A stretch of 25,735 nt of DNA from STD2-77 sp964503935 (GTDB lineage: Bacteria > Patescibacteriota > Minisyncoccia > JAHIHE01 > JAGLIN01): the NCBI GenBank assembly GCA_964503935.1, contig CAZDCJ010000011.1:1-25735 (forward strand). Direction: 5' to 3'. The notes beneath the pieces were generated by a model that did no database searches, was not told the origin of the DNA, and saw only the letters and a list, made by a program, of their open reading frames with translations. Shown piece after piece: positions 1-6,696 of the stretch. Each line of letters opens with the position of its first letter. Within the stretch, counting starts at the first letter, position 1. A program made the translations under genes and the position numbers.

Positions 1-5
1 CCCTG

Positions 6-302
6 TTACTTGCCTGGATTTCCCCCTCCGAGCCGGAAAGCTTTGATTCCAAGCGCCGCTCCGAACGAGAAAGCGGAATAAAACAATATCGTTTCCGTTT
101 CTTCGGGCATACTTACCAGATTCAGTATCAGTGCCAGGATTACGATCAATACCAGGACCAACATGGACAAGCCTTTAATATGGCTATTTTCATGGAAAAA
201 ATAATTCCATACCTTGCGTCCGCCAAGATTGATTTCCAAGAATGCAGATATCATACCGATAGCTATGATCACCATAAGGATCAGTGTCATTTCTGTAACC
301 AC
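6..302 (-). CDS. Small three-helix membrane protein, unknown function
   Basis: This is a complete 98-residue reading frame with three hydrophobic stretches at about residues 5-24, 44-64 and 70-90, joined by short polar loops, so it is very probably an integral membrane protein. The frame opens with GTG at 302, which has an AGAGG ribosome-binding sequence 8 bases upstream; an in-frame ATG follows at 290, but the GTG fits the binding site better. It lies 92 bp downstream of the UMP kinase gene on the same strand. A terminator-like hairpin between them suggests separate or partly read-through transcription. I recognise no family and assign no function. The composition resembles many small CPR membrane proteins, but that is only a general impression. 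Confidence 0.7.
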   Translation of the reverse strand: MVTEMTLILMVIIAIGMISAFLEINLGGRKVWNYFFHENSHIKGLSMLVLVLIVILALILNLVSMPEETETILFYSAFSFGAALGIKAFRLGGGNPGK

Positions 303-354
303 TTCAGATACCTCTTGTTTTTATTTTTTCTTTCCAATGATAAGGCCAAAACAG

Positions 355-379
355 AAAAAAATCAAGCTCTAGAGCCTGA
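355..379 (-). terminator. Rho-independent terminator after UMP kinase gene
   Basis: Read on the minus strand, TCAGGCT-CTAG-AGCTTGA forms a 7-bp stem (one G-T wobble) with a 4-base loop, followed directly by seven T residues (the A run at 355-361 on the plus strand). It starts 16 bases beyond the UMP kinase stop codon, as expected for its terminator. Confidence 0.7.
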
Positions 380-394
380 CTTCTCTTTGACCTC

Positions 395-1081
395 CTACCT
401 GACTACCGTACCTGTGAACTTCTCGCCGTTCAGATATTTCTCCAAGTTCTTGAGCTTCTTGCCATTCAGGATCGCGACTTCCAGCCCCAGTTTTTCCGCC
501 TCGCGGCTTGCGATGGGATCGAATGGCTTGCTCATGCGTGGCTCCCACTTATCACCCACGATCTTGCGGAAATCCGCCCAGTTCGTCTCCTTGATCTTCC
601 TGGCGTCCTTGAACTGCCGCGGGTCCTTGTCGTACGCATAGTCGATATTCGAAAGGTTAGCCATCTTCTTGCAGCCGTAAGTGCTGGCAAGATATACCGC
701 GTCATAATCGCTTGACCATCCCGGCTCGTAGCCCGCGCCGATTATCACCGGCTTTTTCGTCACGGCCTTCTCGTAAGGATTGATGACCACTTCCTCGTAA
801 GCTAATTTTCCAAAAAGGATGCGCACCAGCTGCGCGTTATAGCGCGTGGCATGGATTCCCAGCCAGTCGAGCTCGATATTGCTCATCGGGCGCACTTTCT
901 GCGCCGCTTGGTTATATTTGCGGTTTACCCCCCCGCCGCCGCAGACGATGATGAACCGGTCGCCCGCCTCTACTCTTTTCGTTATCAGTTCGATAAAGCT
1001 CTTCAGGAACTTGTGATCGACTTCTTCCGGGACTATGAGCGATCCCCCCAGAGACAGGATATACATCTGGCCTTTCTTCAT
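395..1081 (-). CDS. pyrH: UMP kinase, archaeal-type (amino acid kinase family)
   Basis: UMP kinase phosphorylates UMP to UDP with ATP in pyrimidine nucleotide synthesis. The 228-residue protein has amino-acid-kinase fold signatures in order: LGGSLIVP at 11-18 (phosphate-binding loop), CGGGGVNRKY at 47-56, the UMP-site stretch EPGWSSDYDAV at 119-129, NLSNIDYAYDKDP at 142-154 and KPFDPIASREAEKLG at 185-199. The NID.aYdkDP form, the short N-terminus and the length of about 225-230 residues match the archaeal-type UMP kinase subfamily used by many CPR bacteria rather than the longer E. coli type. It starts at ATG 1081 with no obvious Shine-Dalgarno and ends in TAG. In many bacteria pyrH lies next to frr; here frr is about 16 kb away. 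A plausible promoter lies upstream and a terminator downstream, so it is probably monocistronic. Confidence 0.93.
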   Translation of the reverse strand: MKKGQMYILSLGGSLIVPEEVDHKFLKSFIELITKRVEAGDRFIIVCGGGGVNRKYNQAAQKVRPMSNIELDWLGIHATRYNAQLVRILFGKLAYEEVVINPYEKAVTKKPVIIGAGYEPGWSSDYDAVYLASTYGCKKMANLSNIDYAYDKDPRQFKDARKIKETNWADFRKIVGDKWEPRMSKPFDPIASREAEKLGLEVAILNGKKLKNLEKYLNGEKFTGTVVR

Positions 1082-1119
1082 AGCAGGATTTGAAATAAAG
1101 GATTATTTTTACCGTATTA

Positions 1120-1148
1120 AATCTAGCACAGGAAAATAAATCGGGCAA
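1120..1148 (-). promoter_or_regulatory. Candidate sigma70 promoter for UMP kinase gene
   Basis: On the minus strand TTGCCC (1143-1148) and TAGATT (1120-1125) are separated by exactly 17 bases, and TGC just before the -10 gives an extended -10. Each box matches consensus at four of six positions. Predicted transcription would start near 1113, about 30 bases before the ATG. Confidence 0.45.
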
Positions 1149-1176
1149 CAACTTGGATAAGATCCGGAGCTCCGCC

Positions 1177-1204
1177 GTAGGAACGCAAAATTTTGCGTCC
1201 CTAC
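1177..1204. repeat. 28-bp near-perfect palindrome in spacer
   Basis: The arms GTAGG.ACGCAAAA and TTTTGCGT.CCTAC pair except for one A/C mismatch and meet with no spacer. It resembles the dispersed GTAGG-ended hairpins of many bacterial intergenic regions. No second copy of this exact sequence is visible in the window. Confidence 0.6.
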
Positions 1205-1254
1205 CTATGCGAAGAACCGATATGCTCCGGCAAGCTTAAAACAGATTTCCGCAT

Positions 1255-1336
1255 GGAGTAGCAGGTTTTAACCTGCACTGTTATCCCATGGGATAATATT
1301 AAATTCAAATGCGCGCGGACTGAAGTCCGCTACTCC
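1255..1336. repeat. R1 palindromic doublet, copy 1 (complete)
   Basis: This 82-bp element begins GGAGTAGC and ends GCTACTCC, an 8-bp terminal inverted repeat. Each end carries its own hairpin: GCAGGTTTTAACCTGC at 1261-1276 and GCGGACTGAAGTCCGC at 1315-1330. The inner flank of the right hairpin is AAATGCGCGCG, matching other copies. The architecture resembles REP/BIME or MITE-type non-autonomous elements. Gap 1 begins 9 bases after its right end. Confidence 0.75.
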
Positions 1337-1345
1337 AAATACCCC

Positions 1346-1445
1346 NNNNNNNNNNNNNNNNNNNNNNNNNNNNNNNNNNNNNNNNNNNNNNNNNNNNNNN
1401 NNNNNNNNNNNNNNNNNNNNNNNNNNNNNNNNNNNNNNNNNNNNN
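1346..1445. other. Assembly gap 1 (100 N, true length unknown)
   Basis: A run of exactly 100 N, a conventional placeholder for unknown length. It removes the end of the porA gene and whatever lies between that and the R1 element ending at 1336. Codons read across it are not real. Confidence 0.98.
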
Positions 1446-2619
1446 TCACATCATCCGCAATGTTCCCTTTCATGATTTCCGCGAACACGTTCTCTATATC
1501 CTTCATCCCGATGTTGCGCCCGCCGAGGCCATAGACATAATCATAGAGCTTGGGACGCTTCTTGACGTTATAGAGGGCAGAACGCACTTCGAGATGGACC
1601 GGACTGTAGGAGCCGAAGGAAATGGACCGGTCGAGCACCGCGACGGCTTTCTTGCCCTCGAGCGCCTTCGCGATCTCCTTCTCGGGGAAAGGCCGCAGTA
1701 CCCGGACCTTGAGAAGCCCGACTTTCTTGCCTTCCCGCCTTAATTTATCCACTGCCATTTTGGCCGTGCCGGCGGTCGAGGAAAGGGCGATGACGACGTA
1801 GTCCGCGTCACGCGTCTTATACTCCTCGATGAAACTATATCGGCGCCCGGTCAATTTGTAGAATTCCGCGTCCGCCGCCTTGAAGGCCTTGCGTGCCTCG
1901 TCCATCGCCTGCGCCTGCTGGTATTTGTGCTCGAAGAAATAATCGAAGAGATCGACCGGACCGATGGTCACGGGCTTCTTGAAATCAAGGAGCGGCCTCT
2001 CTGCCTCGTATTTTCCGACATATGCCTTGGCCTTCTTGTCGTCAATGAGGAGCACGTTCTCCACGTTGTGCGAAGTGATGAAACCATCCTGCATCACCAT
2101 AGCCGGCAGCATCACTTTCGGATTCTCAGCCACCTTGAGAGCGATGAGGGTGTTGTCGTAAGCCTCCTGCGCGCTCTCGCAGAAAATCTGGATCCAGCCC
2201 GCGTCTCGCACCATCATGGAGTCAGTGTGATCGCAGTGGATGTTGATCGGCGCGGAAAGCGCCCGGCTCGAGATGGGCATCACGATAGGCAGGCGCGAAC
2301 CGGAAGCGATATACACGACTTCCGCCATGAGCGCGAGTCCCTGGGAGGACGTCGCGGTCATAGCCCGCCCGCCCGCTGCCGCCGCCCCCACGACCGCCGA
2401 CATGGCGCTGTGCTCAGACTCGACATTAATGAGCTCAGTGTCCACGTTTCCGTCCGCCACGAACTTGGCGAACGCGTCGATGATGGGGGTCTGCGGCGTG
2501 ATCGGATAGATCGCCGCCACCTCCGGATTTATCTGGCGCATGGCATGGGCCGTAGCCTCCCCGCCAGTGAGCGCTTCATACTTCTTCTTATCTGCCTTCT
2601 TGATAGTTTTCGTGGTCAT
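1446..2619 (-). CDS. porA: 2-oxoacid (pyruvate):ferredoxin oxidoreductase alpha subunit, 3' end lost in gap
   Basis: The alpha subunit of pyruvate/2-oxoacid:ferredoxin oxidoreductase carries the pyrimidine-binding half of the thiamine-diphosphate site; the complex interconverts acetyl-CoA plus CO2 and pyruvate using ferredoxin. About 391 residues are visible. Family marks are LTGGEATAHAM at 17-27, YPITPQTP at 38-45, NVESEHSAMS with the conserved Glu at 65-74, TSSQGLALMAE at 90-100 and PIVMPISSRALSAP at 111-124. A domain II region (about 265-375) includes ALSSTAGTAK and DRSISFGSYSPVH. Since PorA proteins are usually near 390-410 residues, little is missing. The start is ATG 2619 with no Shine-Dalgarno. 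No gamma, delta or beta subunit gene is visible; the beta gene could lie in the gap. Substrate specificity (pyruvate versus another 2-oxoacid) cannot be fixed from this subunit alone. Confidence 0.92.
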
Positions 2620-2648
2620 GGATATATGTTATTTTTTTCGATATTCTT

Positions 2649-2654
2649 ATTATA
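2649..2654 (-). promoter_or_regulatory. porA -10 box (TATAAT)
   Basis: A perfect TATAAT on the minus strand lies 29 bases before the porA ATG. At 17 bp spacing the -35 position falls in a T-rich tract with no TTGACA, so it is either a weak -35 or an activator-dependent promoter. The predicted leader is about 23 bases. Confidence 0.55.
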
Positions 2655-2665
2655 TCATCATTTGG

Positions 2666-2695
2666 AAATAAAAAAAATGAAAGCTTCATGCTTTC
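2666..2695 (-). terminator. Terminator-like hairpin just upstream of porA
   Basis: On the minus strand GAAAGC-ATGAA-GCTTTC is followed by A and then eight T residues. It would stop transcription entering porA from upstream. Its T tract occupies the place where the porA -35 box would be. Confidence 0.55.
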
Positions 2696-2890
2696 CTACA
2701 TTTTTGTGTCCAGTCTTCTGATTTATTCTTATTTTTCTAGAAGTTTTAGAAACTTCTTTTCACCCTTCCTGGTCTTACTGCCTGGATCCGTTTTATCCGT
2801 CAGGATATCGGGCTTGAGCTGCTACTAGCCAATCATTCACCTCCTGCCGGAATATACCGGAGAAAGAAGGACCACCAATCGGTTATCGCA
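2696..2890. other. Gene-free spacer with small inverted repeats
   Basis: I see no coding region. It holds a perfect 8-bp inverted repeat AGAAGTTT-tag-AAACTTCT (2739-2757) with a short T run on the plus side, and a CCGG-AATATA-CCGG motif near 2847-2860. No gene ends here on the plus strand, so the first hairpin is not obviously a terminator. Confidence 0.4.
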
Positions 2891-2923
2891 GAAAAAAATA
2901 AAGAGATCGTTTTCCATCTCTTT
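2891..2923 (-). terminator. Rho-independent terminator of the 150-aa hypothetical gene
   Basis: On the minus strand AAAGAGAT-GGAAAACG-ATCTCTTT (stem halves 2900-2907 and 2916-2923) is followed by a T-rich tail (A run 2892-2898 on the plus strand). It lies about 20 bases after the stop codon at 2944. Confidence 0.75.
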
Positions 2924-2943
2924 TCTTCATCAACTCTCTCTCC

Positions 2944-3396
2944 TCATAGGTTAGAATAATTGAGCACCCGTTTATTGAGCCGCGCGTTTTCCTCTTCAAG
3001 GGTCCTTATAATCTCACAGTTTATTTTATCAACTTTTTCGTATTCCCCTGCTTCTCGTGCCTGACTTGCACTTTTCTTAAGTGCTGCTAGCCAAGGAAAA
3101 GTATCCATGGACCTTTCCCTTACTTTGTCGTCCGGATCACTTGAGATGCCAAGACACCTGTTCATCTGCACGGTTAGCATTTCCTCCGGAGTCAAGCCAG
3201 ACTTGTCTCCAAAGGCGAAGGCTTCCTCTAGCGAATAAAAAGGATAAGAAAGAGACGACTCTGTAATGGCATCCAATAATGACAAGAGCTCCTCCAGGCC
3301 AGCCTTCTCCTCTTTAAGCGCTTCCTTGCGTTTCTTTATAATATCCTCGGTGCTTTCTTTCGGTTTCTTTTCTTCGGTTCCTGTTATCTGTTCCAA
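2944..3396 (-). CDS. Hypothetical 150-aa soluble helical protein
   Basis: I recognise no family. The 150-residue protein is charged and mostly helical in character. It has a Lys/Glu-rich N-terminus (residues 8-36, possibly coiled coil), a middle section with SGLTPEEMLTVQMNRCLGIS at about 90-109, and a C-terminal Glu-rich helix (about 125-145) with possible coiled-coil character. There is no signal peptide or membrane segment. The start is TTG at 3396, supported by a strong GAGGAG 8 bases upstream, one of the few clear Shine-Dalgarno sequences in this window. A terminator follows the stop, so it looks like an independent single-gene unit. Start signal, codon pattern and terminator argue it is genuinely expressed. 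Confidence 0.7.
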   Translation of the reverse strand: MEQITGTEEKKPKESTEDIIKKRKEALKEEKAGLEELLSLLDAITESSLSYPFYSLEEAFAFGDKSGLTPEEMLTVQMNRCLGISSDPDDKVRERSMDTFPWLAALKKSASQAREAGEYEKVDKINCEIIRTLEEENARLNKRVLNYSNL

Positions 3397-3496
3397 CTAT
3401 ATCACTCCTCAATAATTTGTTTTTATTTTTTTGGTCCTTCACCGATTAACTGCTACTAAGGATGCCAGAACGACCCGGATTTGTCAATCTCTACCA

Positions 3497-3570
3497 CGTG
3501 AATATAGAAATTAACCTGATTATTCCGATAAACCCATATCTTGGAACAAGTCCTGCTATTTGTCACCCCC
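3497..3570. repeat. R6 dispersed intergenic repeat, copy 1
   Basis: About 70 bp that recur at 13323-13396 in the same orientation with scattered differences; the best-conserved core is AACCTGATTA.TCCGATAAA. Neither copy lies in a gene. The spacer 3397-3740 otherwise holds small inverted repeats (CCTGG...CCAGG near 3600, CGTC...GACG near 3701-3720) and no gene I can support. Confidence 0.65.
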
Positions 3571-3740
3571 CCAATCAGGTCGAGGACAGATTCTGAACAC
3601 CTGGGTTTTGTCCAGGCATGAACTCGGCAATAGCGGAAAAGAAGGCCTCACTATAGATAAAGCATAAATCATAGGGCTCTAATGTAAGGAAGCTATTCCT
3701 GCGTCTTGCCTGGAATGACGAATAAAGTTTAGTTTCGCAA

Positions 3741-4673
3741 TTAACGTATAGGAGGCTTAAGACAAGGCTTTTCCAAAAGCAGACCGAAGGCAAGGGCGGA
3801 TATGGAAACGAGGATGAATATCGGATAATCGTTAGCAATTCCGGAAAAGAGGAGGAAGCATAAGAGCATGAGATGCACCGCAAACGACACCCAGAGTACG
3901 AAACCATCCTTCGGCCTCCGGATATCCTTGCTTTTCCTTATCCAAATCCAAGACAATACAGACAGCGACAAGATGATAAAGAGAAGCAGCCTTCTCTTGG
4001 CTTCCTGCACCTCGGGAACATACGCGAACGAATATTCTCCCCGATCATAGAGCGTCCGTGCTTCTGCCCATGAGTATCTTCCCGAAAGGACCGCCGATAG
4101 ATTCACATAGATCATTATTTGGAATCCCAAGAGAAGGGCGGAAAGGACCGGAGACAAATAGCGAAGAACCCTGCGATATTTCTCCTTTACAAAATCCCGG
4201 AAACTCAGATTGATGAAAAGCGCGAAAGTCCAGACGACCGCCAGCCAGCCGAAGAAATTATCGTAAGGCACCCCGAACCATTCCTCGCAGAGCGGTATAC
4301 TCCACTGCCAGAATCCGAGACGGATGGCGACAGCATCCATCGCAAGGTCGTAAGAAAGCGCGATAAGCGCCATAAGGAATGGCGACTGCCACCAGCGGAG
4401 GCCGTACCTGCCCGCGATGTTCCGCGAAAGATAAAAGATGATCGCCCAGCCGGCACCGATAGCAAGCGGCACACCGAAAATTTCCAACGCGAAGGCGGGG
4501 TTATATGAATATATCCCGCGCGACATATGGATGTTGAGCGCTTCCAAAATCATGCCGTAGAGGAAAGCGAGGGAGACGACTTCTATCGTCTTCCTGTCTT
4601 TCCTTTCGTGATAAGCCACGGCAAGCAGCGCGAGGATAGCGCCGGACTCGAATATGAGGGAATAGGTATACAT
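3741..4673 (-). CDS. Carotenoid biosynthesis-family (DUF422/CruF-like) membrane protein
   Basis: The 310-residue protein has about seven to eight hydrophobic segments spread along its length, so it is polytopic. Its middle carries the signature of the carotenoid biosynthesis protein family (Pfam Caroten_synth, formerly DUF422; includes CruF and bisanhydrobacterioruberin hydratase CruF/CrtC-type enzymes): YDLAMDAVAIRLGFWQW at about 108-124 and GVPYDNFFGW at 134-143. Upstream, FGVPLAIGAGWAIIFY (66-81) also fits. Known members hydrate or otherwise modify C40/C50 carotenoid ends, but the family is broad and no carotenoid genes (crtB, crtI) are near, so the substrate is unknown. The start is ATG 4673, without a clear Shine-Dalgarno. 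It is flanked on both sides by repeat-rich spacers and appears to be a single gene. Confidence 0.75.
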   Translation of the reverse strand: MYTYSLIFESGAILALLAVAYHERKDRKTIEVVSLAFLYGMILEALNIHMSRGIYSYNPAFALEIFGVPLAIGAGWAIIFYLSRNIAGRYGLRWWQSPFLMALIALSYDLAMDAVAIRLGFWQWSIPLCEEWFGVPYDNFFGWLAVVWTFALFINLSFRDFVKEKYRRVLRYLSPVLSALLLGFQIMIYVNLSAVLSGRYSWAEARTLYDRGEYSFAYVPEVQEAKRRLLLFIILSLSVLSWIWIRKSKDIRRPKDGFVLWVSFAVHLMLLCFLLFSGIANDYPIFILVSISALAFGLLLEKPCLKPPIR

Positions 4674-4703
4674 AGACCAGCTTAATCATGCCTTGTATAA
4701 AAA

Positions 4704-4743
4704 TGTCATCCCGGAATTTCCGAAGGAGATATCCGAGATCCCG
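4704..4743. repeat. R3 dispersed repeat, copy 1
   Basis: Begins TGTCATCCCGGAATTTCCG and ends ATATCCGAGATCCCG, an imperfect palindrome. Closely matches 7125-7164 and, inverted, 17152-17191. Confidence 0.7.
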
Positions 4744-4773
4744 TTGCCGTACCGCAAGAATCGTCTTGGTAAT

Positions 4774-4874
4774 CGGAGTAGCAGACCCGCGCTCGCTATA
4801 GCTTCGGCGAGGCAAGTCCCTCTCGAGAGGAGAATAAATATAAGATGTCATTCCCGAGAAGCCGGGAATCCAGG
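4774..4874. repeat. Composite repeat block (R5 half plus TGTCATTCCCG hairpin)
   Basis: Contains CCCTCTCGAGAGGAGAATAAAT followed after a few bases by TGTCATTCCCGAGAAGCCG and GGGAATCCAGG. The same order (CTCTC.AGAGG, GAATAAAT, then GTCAT) recurs at 7225-7279 and, less completely, at 20121-20149. No gene is supported between 4674 and 5150. Confidence 0.6.
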
Positions 4875-4876
4875 GT

Positions 4877-4956
4877 GGTAGAGGGCGGGTTTTAACCCGC
4901 GCGCATTTCCGATCTGAATGCTTGGGACAGCAGCGCAGACTAAAGTCTGCTACTCC
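4877..4956. repeat. R1 palindromic doublet, copy 2 (complete)
   Basis: An 80-bp element with left hairpin GCGGGTTTTAACCCGC (4885-4900), then GCGCATTTCC, and right hairpin GCAGACTAAAGTCTGC (4935-4950) followed by TACTCC. Compared with copy 1 both stems differ in sequence yet remain fully paired, i.e. base-pair-preserving changes. Confidence 0.75.
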
Positions 4957-5009
4957 AGAATTCAGGCTTAGAATAAAGCTTATCTCGCCAAAACTTTGAG
5001 TGAAGGAAA

Positions 5010-5038
5010 GGTGGACTAAAAGGCGTCGGGGTGTGTTA
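5010..5038 (-). repeat. R5 dispersed repeat, left part
   Basis: On the minus strand it reads TAACACACCCCGACGCCTTT and on; it matches the plus strand at 7194-7224 with few differences. Confidence 0.6.
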
Positions 5039-5082
5039 AAGAATCAAAAGGATCGGGTCAGGAGACTCGCTCCCGCGGTGCC

Positions 5083-5129
5083 AATGAGATTGCTACGTCG
5101 TCGGAGTACCGGCTCCTCGCAATGACAAC
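5083..5129. repeat. R2 dispersed repeat, copy 1
   Basis: Begins AATGAGATTGCTACGTCG and ends GGCTCCTCGCAATGACAA. A nearly identical copy is at 21903-21950, and a half copy (TGTCATTGCGAGGA, inverted) is fused to an R1 element at 21593-21606. Confidence 0.75.
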
Positions 5130-5150
5130 GAATACTGCCGATTTCCAGGC

Positions 5151-5468
5151 TCAAAAATCCGCGGGGAGATCTTCATCCGAATAGGAAGCTGCGTCCGAAG
5201 GAGAAACAGTCCTTTCCATCCTCTCTTGGGGGGTGGATTCTCTGACAGGAACGGATACGCCATCTTCCCCGCCCTCGTCAGCATTTTCCGTTGATATCGC
5301 ATCTCCGTCATTGCCGGGAGCGCCATTTTCCTCCGAAGAGGAAGGATTCCCGGGAATATTTCCGGAATCATCTCTGGAACCGTTCAATCCGGTGAACGCG
5401 TAATATGCCGCTAGCAGGATCAATATGCCCAGGATCAAATAACTTATGAATTTCGATGTCTTTTCCAT
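5151..5468 (-). CDS. Small membrane-anchored acidic protein, unknown function
   Basis: A 105-residue protein with one hydrophobic N-terminal segment (about residues 8-26) after a short basic-containing start, then a low-complexity tail rich in Gly, Ser, Asp, Glu and Pro that looks disordered. This suggests a single-pass protein with an extracytoplasmic tail. It starts at ATG 5468, only 10 bases after the mnmA stop codon on the same strand, and the mnmA stop region supplies the weak purine-rich TAAGAGA ahead of the ATG, so the two are probably co-transcribed. No family is recognised. The gene could be fast-evolving; low complexity limits any homology claim. Confidence 0.6.
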   Translation of the reverse strand: MEKTSKFISYLILGILILLAAYYAFTGLNGSRDDSGNIPGNPSSSEENGAPGNDGDAISTENADEGGEDGVSVPVRESTPQERMERTVSPSDAASYSDEDLPADF

Positions 5469-5478
5469 GATTTTTCTC

Positions 5479-6594
5479 TTAATCTATTATCTTATCTATT
5501 ATTCCGCCGCCCAGCACCTCACCCCGTTTGTAAAAGACGGCGGACTGGCCGGGCATGACCGCGCGGCTCTTCTTATCGAGTTCCACGATAATCCTGTTCT
5601 TCTCCGAAGAAATCCTGGCACCCACCGCTTCCATGCGGTAGCGTGTCTTCACCTTGGCCCGGAGCGGGAAATTTTTCGGCCTGCCCGCGACCCAATTCGT
5701 ATGGGCAAGGACGAATTTCTTCGCAAACAATTTCTCATTTTCCGCGTCGCGGCTTACGACCAGCGCATGTTTCCTGCGATCCATACCGACTACGAAATAC
5801 GGTCCGGTGCCGCCGATGCGGATGTCCCGCCGCTGGCCGATAGTGTAAAGCGGGAGGCCACGATGCTCACCGAGGATATTTCCGGCTTCATCGACGATCT
5901 CTCCTGGCTTCATCTCCGCCTTCATCCTGATAAGGAATCCGCTGTAATATTTATCCGCGATGAAGCATACTTCCTGGCTCTCAGCCTTGTCGTGCACGGA
6001 AAGCCCCCTTTCCCTGGCAATCTCTCGCACCTCAGGCTTGGTAAGATCGCCCAGAGGGAAAATCGTCTTTTCCAGTATCTTCTGATTGAGGCCGTAAAGG
6101 AAATACGACTGGTCTTTCTGGATGTCTTTGGCCTCCGTGAGTTTAGATATCTCTTTCTTCCGACCCTTTGCATCCGCTGTAGAAGTCTTCCTTATCCGGA
6201 CATAGTGCCCCGTCGCGAAATAGTCCGACCCCAGCTCCATCGCTCTTCGAAAGAGCAGTCCGAACTTGATCTCACGATTGCACCGGACGCACGGATTGGG
6301 GGTTCTCCCGTTCTCGTATTCCGAAATGAAATAATTGACGATCTCTTTTTTGAATTCCCTACGAAGATCTACGACCAGGATCCTTATCCCCAAACCTTCC
6401 GCAATCCGGCGCACATTCTCTTCCTCCGCCCGTGCTTTCGCCTCTAGTACCGAACCTTTCTCTTTCCACAACCGCATATAGAGTCCGGTGACGTCGAAGC
6501 CCCGCTCCTTGAGAAACAGCGCCGCGACGGCAGAATCCACTCCGCCAGACATGCCGACGAAGACTTTGGGCTTTGATGGGATATTTTTTCTCAT
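5479..6594 (-). CDS. mnmA: tRNA-specific 2-thiouridylase MnmA
   Basis: MnmA makes 2-thiouridine at position 34 of tRNAs for Lys, Glu and Gln, using ATP and a sulfur relay, in the cytoplasm. The 371-residue protein is full length. It has the PP-loop SGGVDS at 16-21, PNPCVRCNREIKFG at 99-112 with catalytic Cys105, ATGHYVRI at 127-134, KDQSYFLYGL at 160-169 and PLGDLTKPEVREIA at 180-193. ESQEVCFI at 205-212 gives the second catalytic cysteine, Cys210; GQRR and GGTGPYFV follow, then the C-terminal beta-barrel. An extra cysteine at 102 is not part of the known pair. The start is ATG 6594 with no clear Shine-Dalgarno. A small membrane-protein gene follows after 10 bases. Confidence 0.96.
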   Translation of the reverse strand: MRKNIPSKPKVFVGMSGGVDSAVAALFLKERGFDVTGLYMRLWKEKGSVLEAKARAEEENVRRIAEGLGIRILVVDLRREFKKEIVNYFISEYENGRTPNPCVRCNREIKFGLLFRRAMELGSDYFATGHYVRIRKTSTADAKGRKKEISKLTEAKDIQKDQSYFLYGLNQKILEKTIFPLGDLTKPEVREIARERGLSVHDKAESQEVCFIADKYYSGFLIRMKAEMKPGEIVDEAGNILGEHRGLPLYTIGQRRDIRIGGTGPYFVVGMDRRKHALVVSRDAENEKLFAKKFVLAHTNWVAGRPKNFPLRAKVKTRYRMEAVGARISSEKNRIIVELDKKSRAVMPGQSAVFYKRGEVLGGGIIDKIID

Positions 6595-6633
6595 AAATAT
6601 GCGCTATGAATATTCTTTAATGATATGACACAT

Positions 6634-6690
6634 GGAGTAGCGGACTTTAGTCCGCGCGCATTTAAGGCGCAAAATAAATTTCGTTACTCC
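6634..6690. repeat. R1 element, copy 3 (shortened)
   Basis: Starts GGAGTAGCGGACTTTAGTCC with a perfect hairpin at 6640-6655, continues GCGCGCATTT and ends GTTACTCC at 6683-6690. The terminal inverted repeat is kept, but the second hairpin is missing, so it is a 57-bp single-hairpin variant. Confidence 0.7.
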
Positions 6691-6696
6691 AAAATT

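Noticed and set aside
1330..1345. Four-residue tail of PorA read through gap 1
   Set aside because: The frame only appears continuous because N codons are open; these bases belong to the R1 repeat and its flank.
2739..2757. Plus-strand terminator AGAAGTTT-TAG-AAACTTCT
   Set aside because: Perfect stem, but no plus-strand gene precedes it and the T tail is short; listed only as an inverted repeat in the spacer.
5446..6447. 333-residue plus-strand frame opposite mnmA
   Set aside because: Antisense shadow of MnmA with no recognisable motifs.
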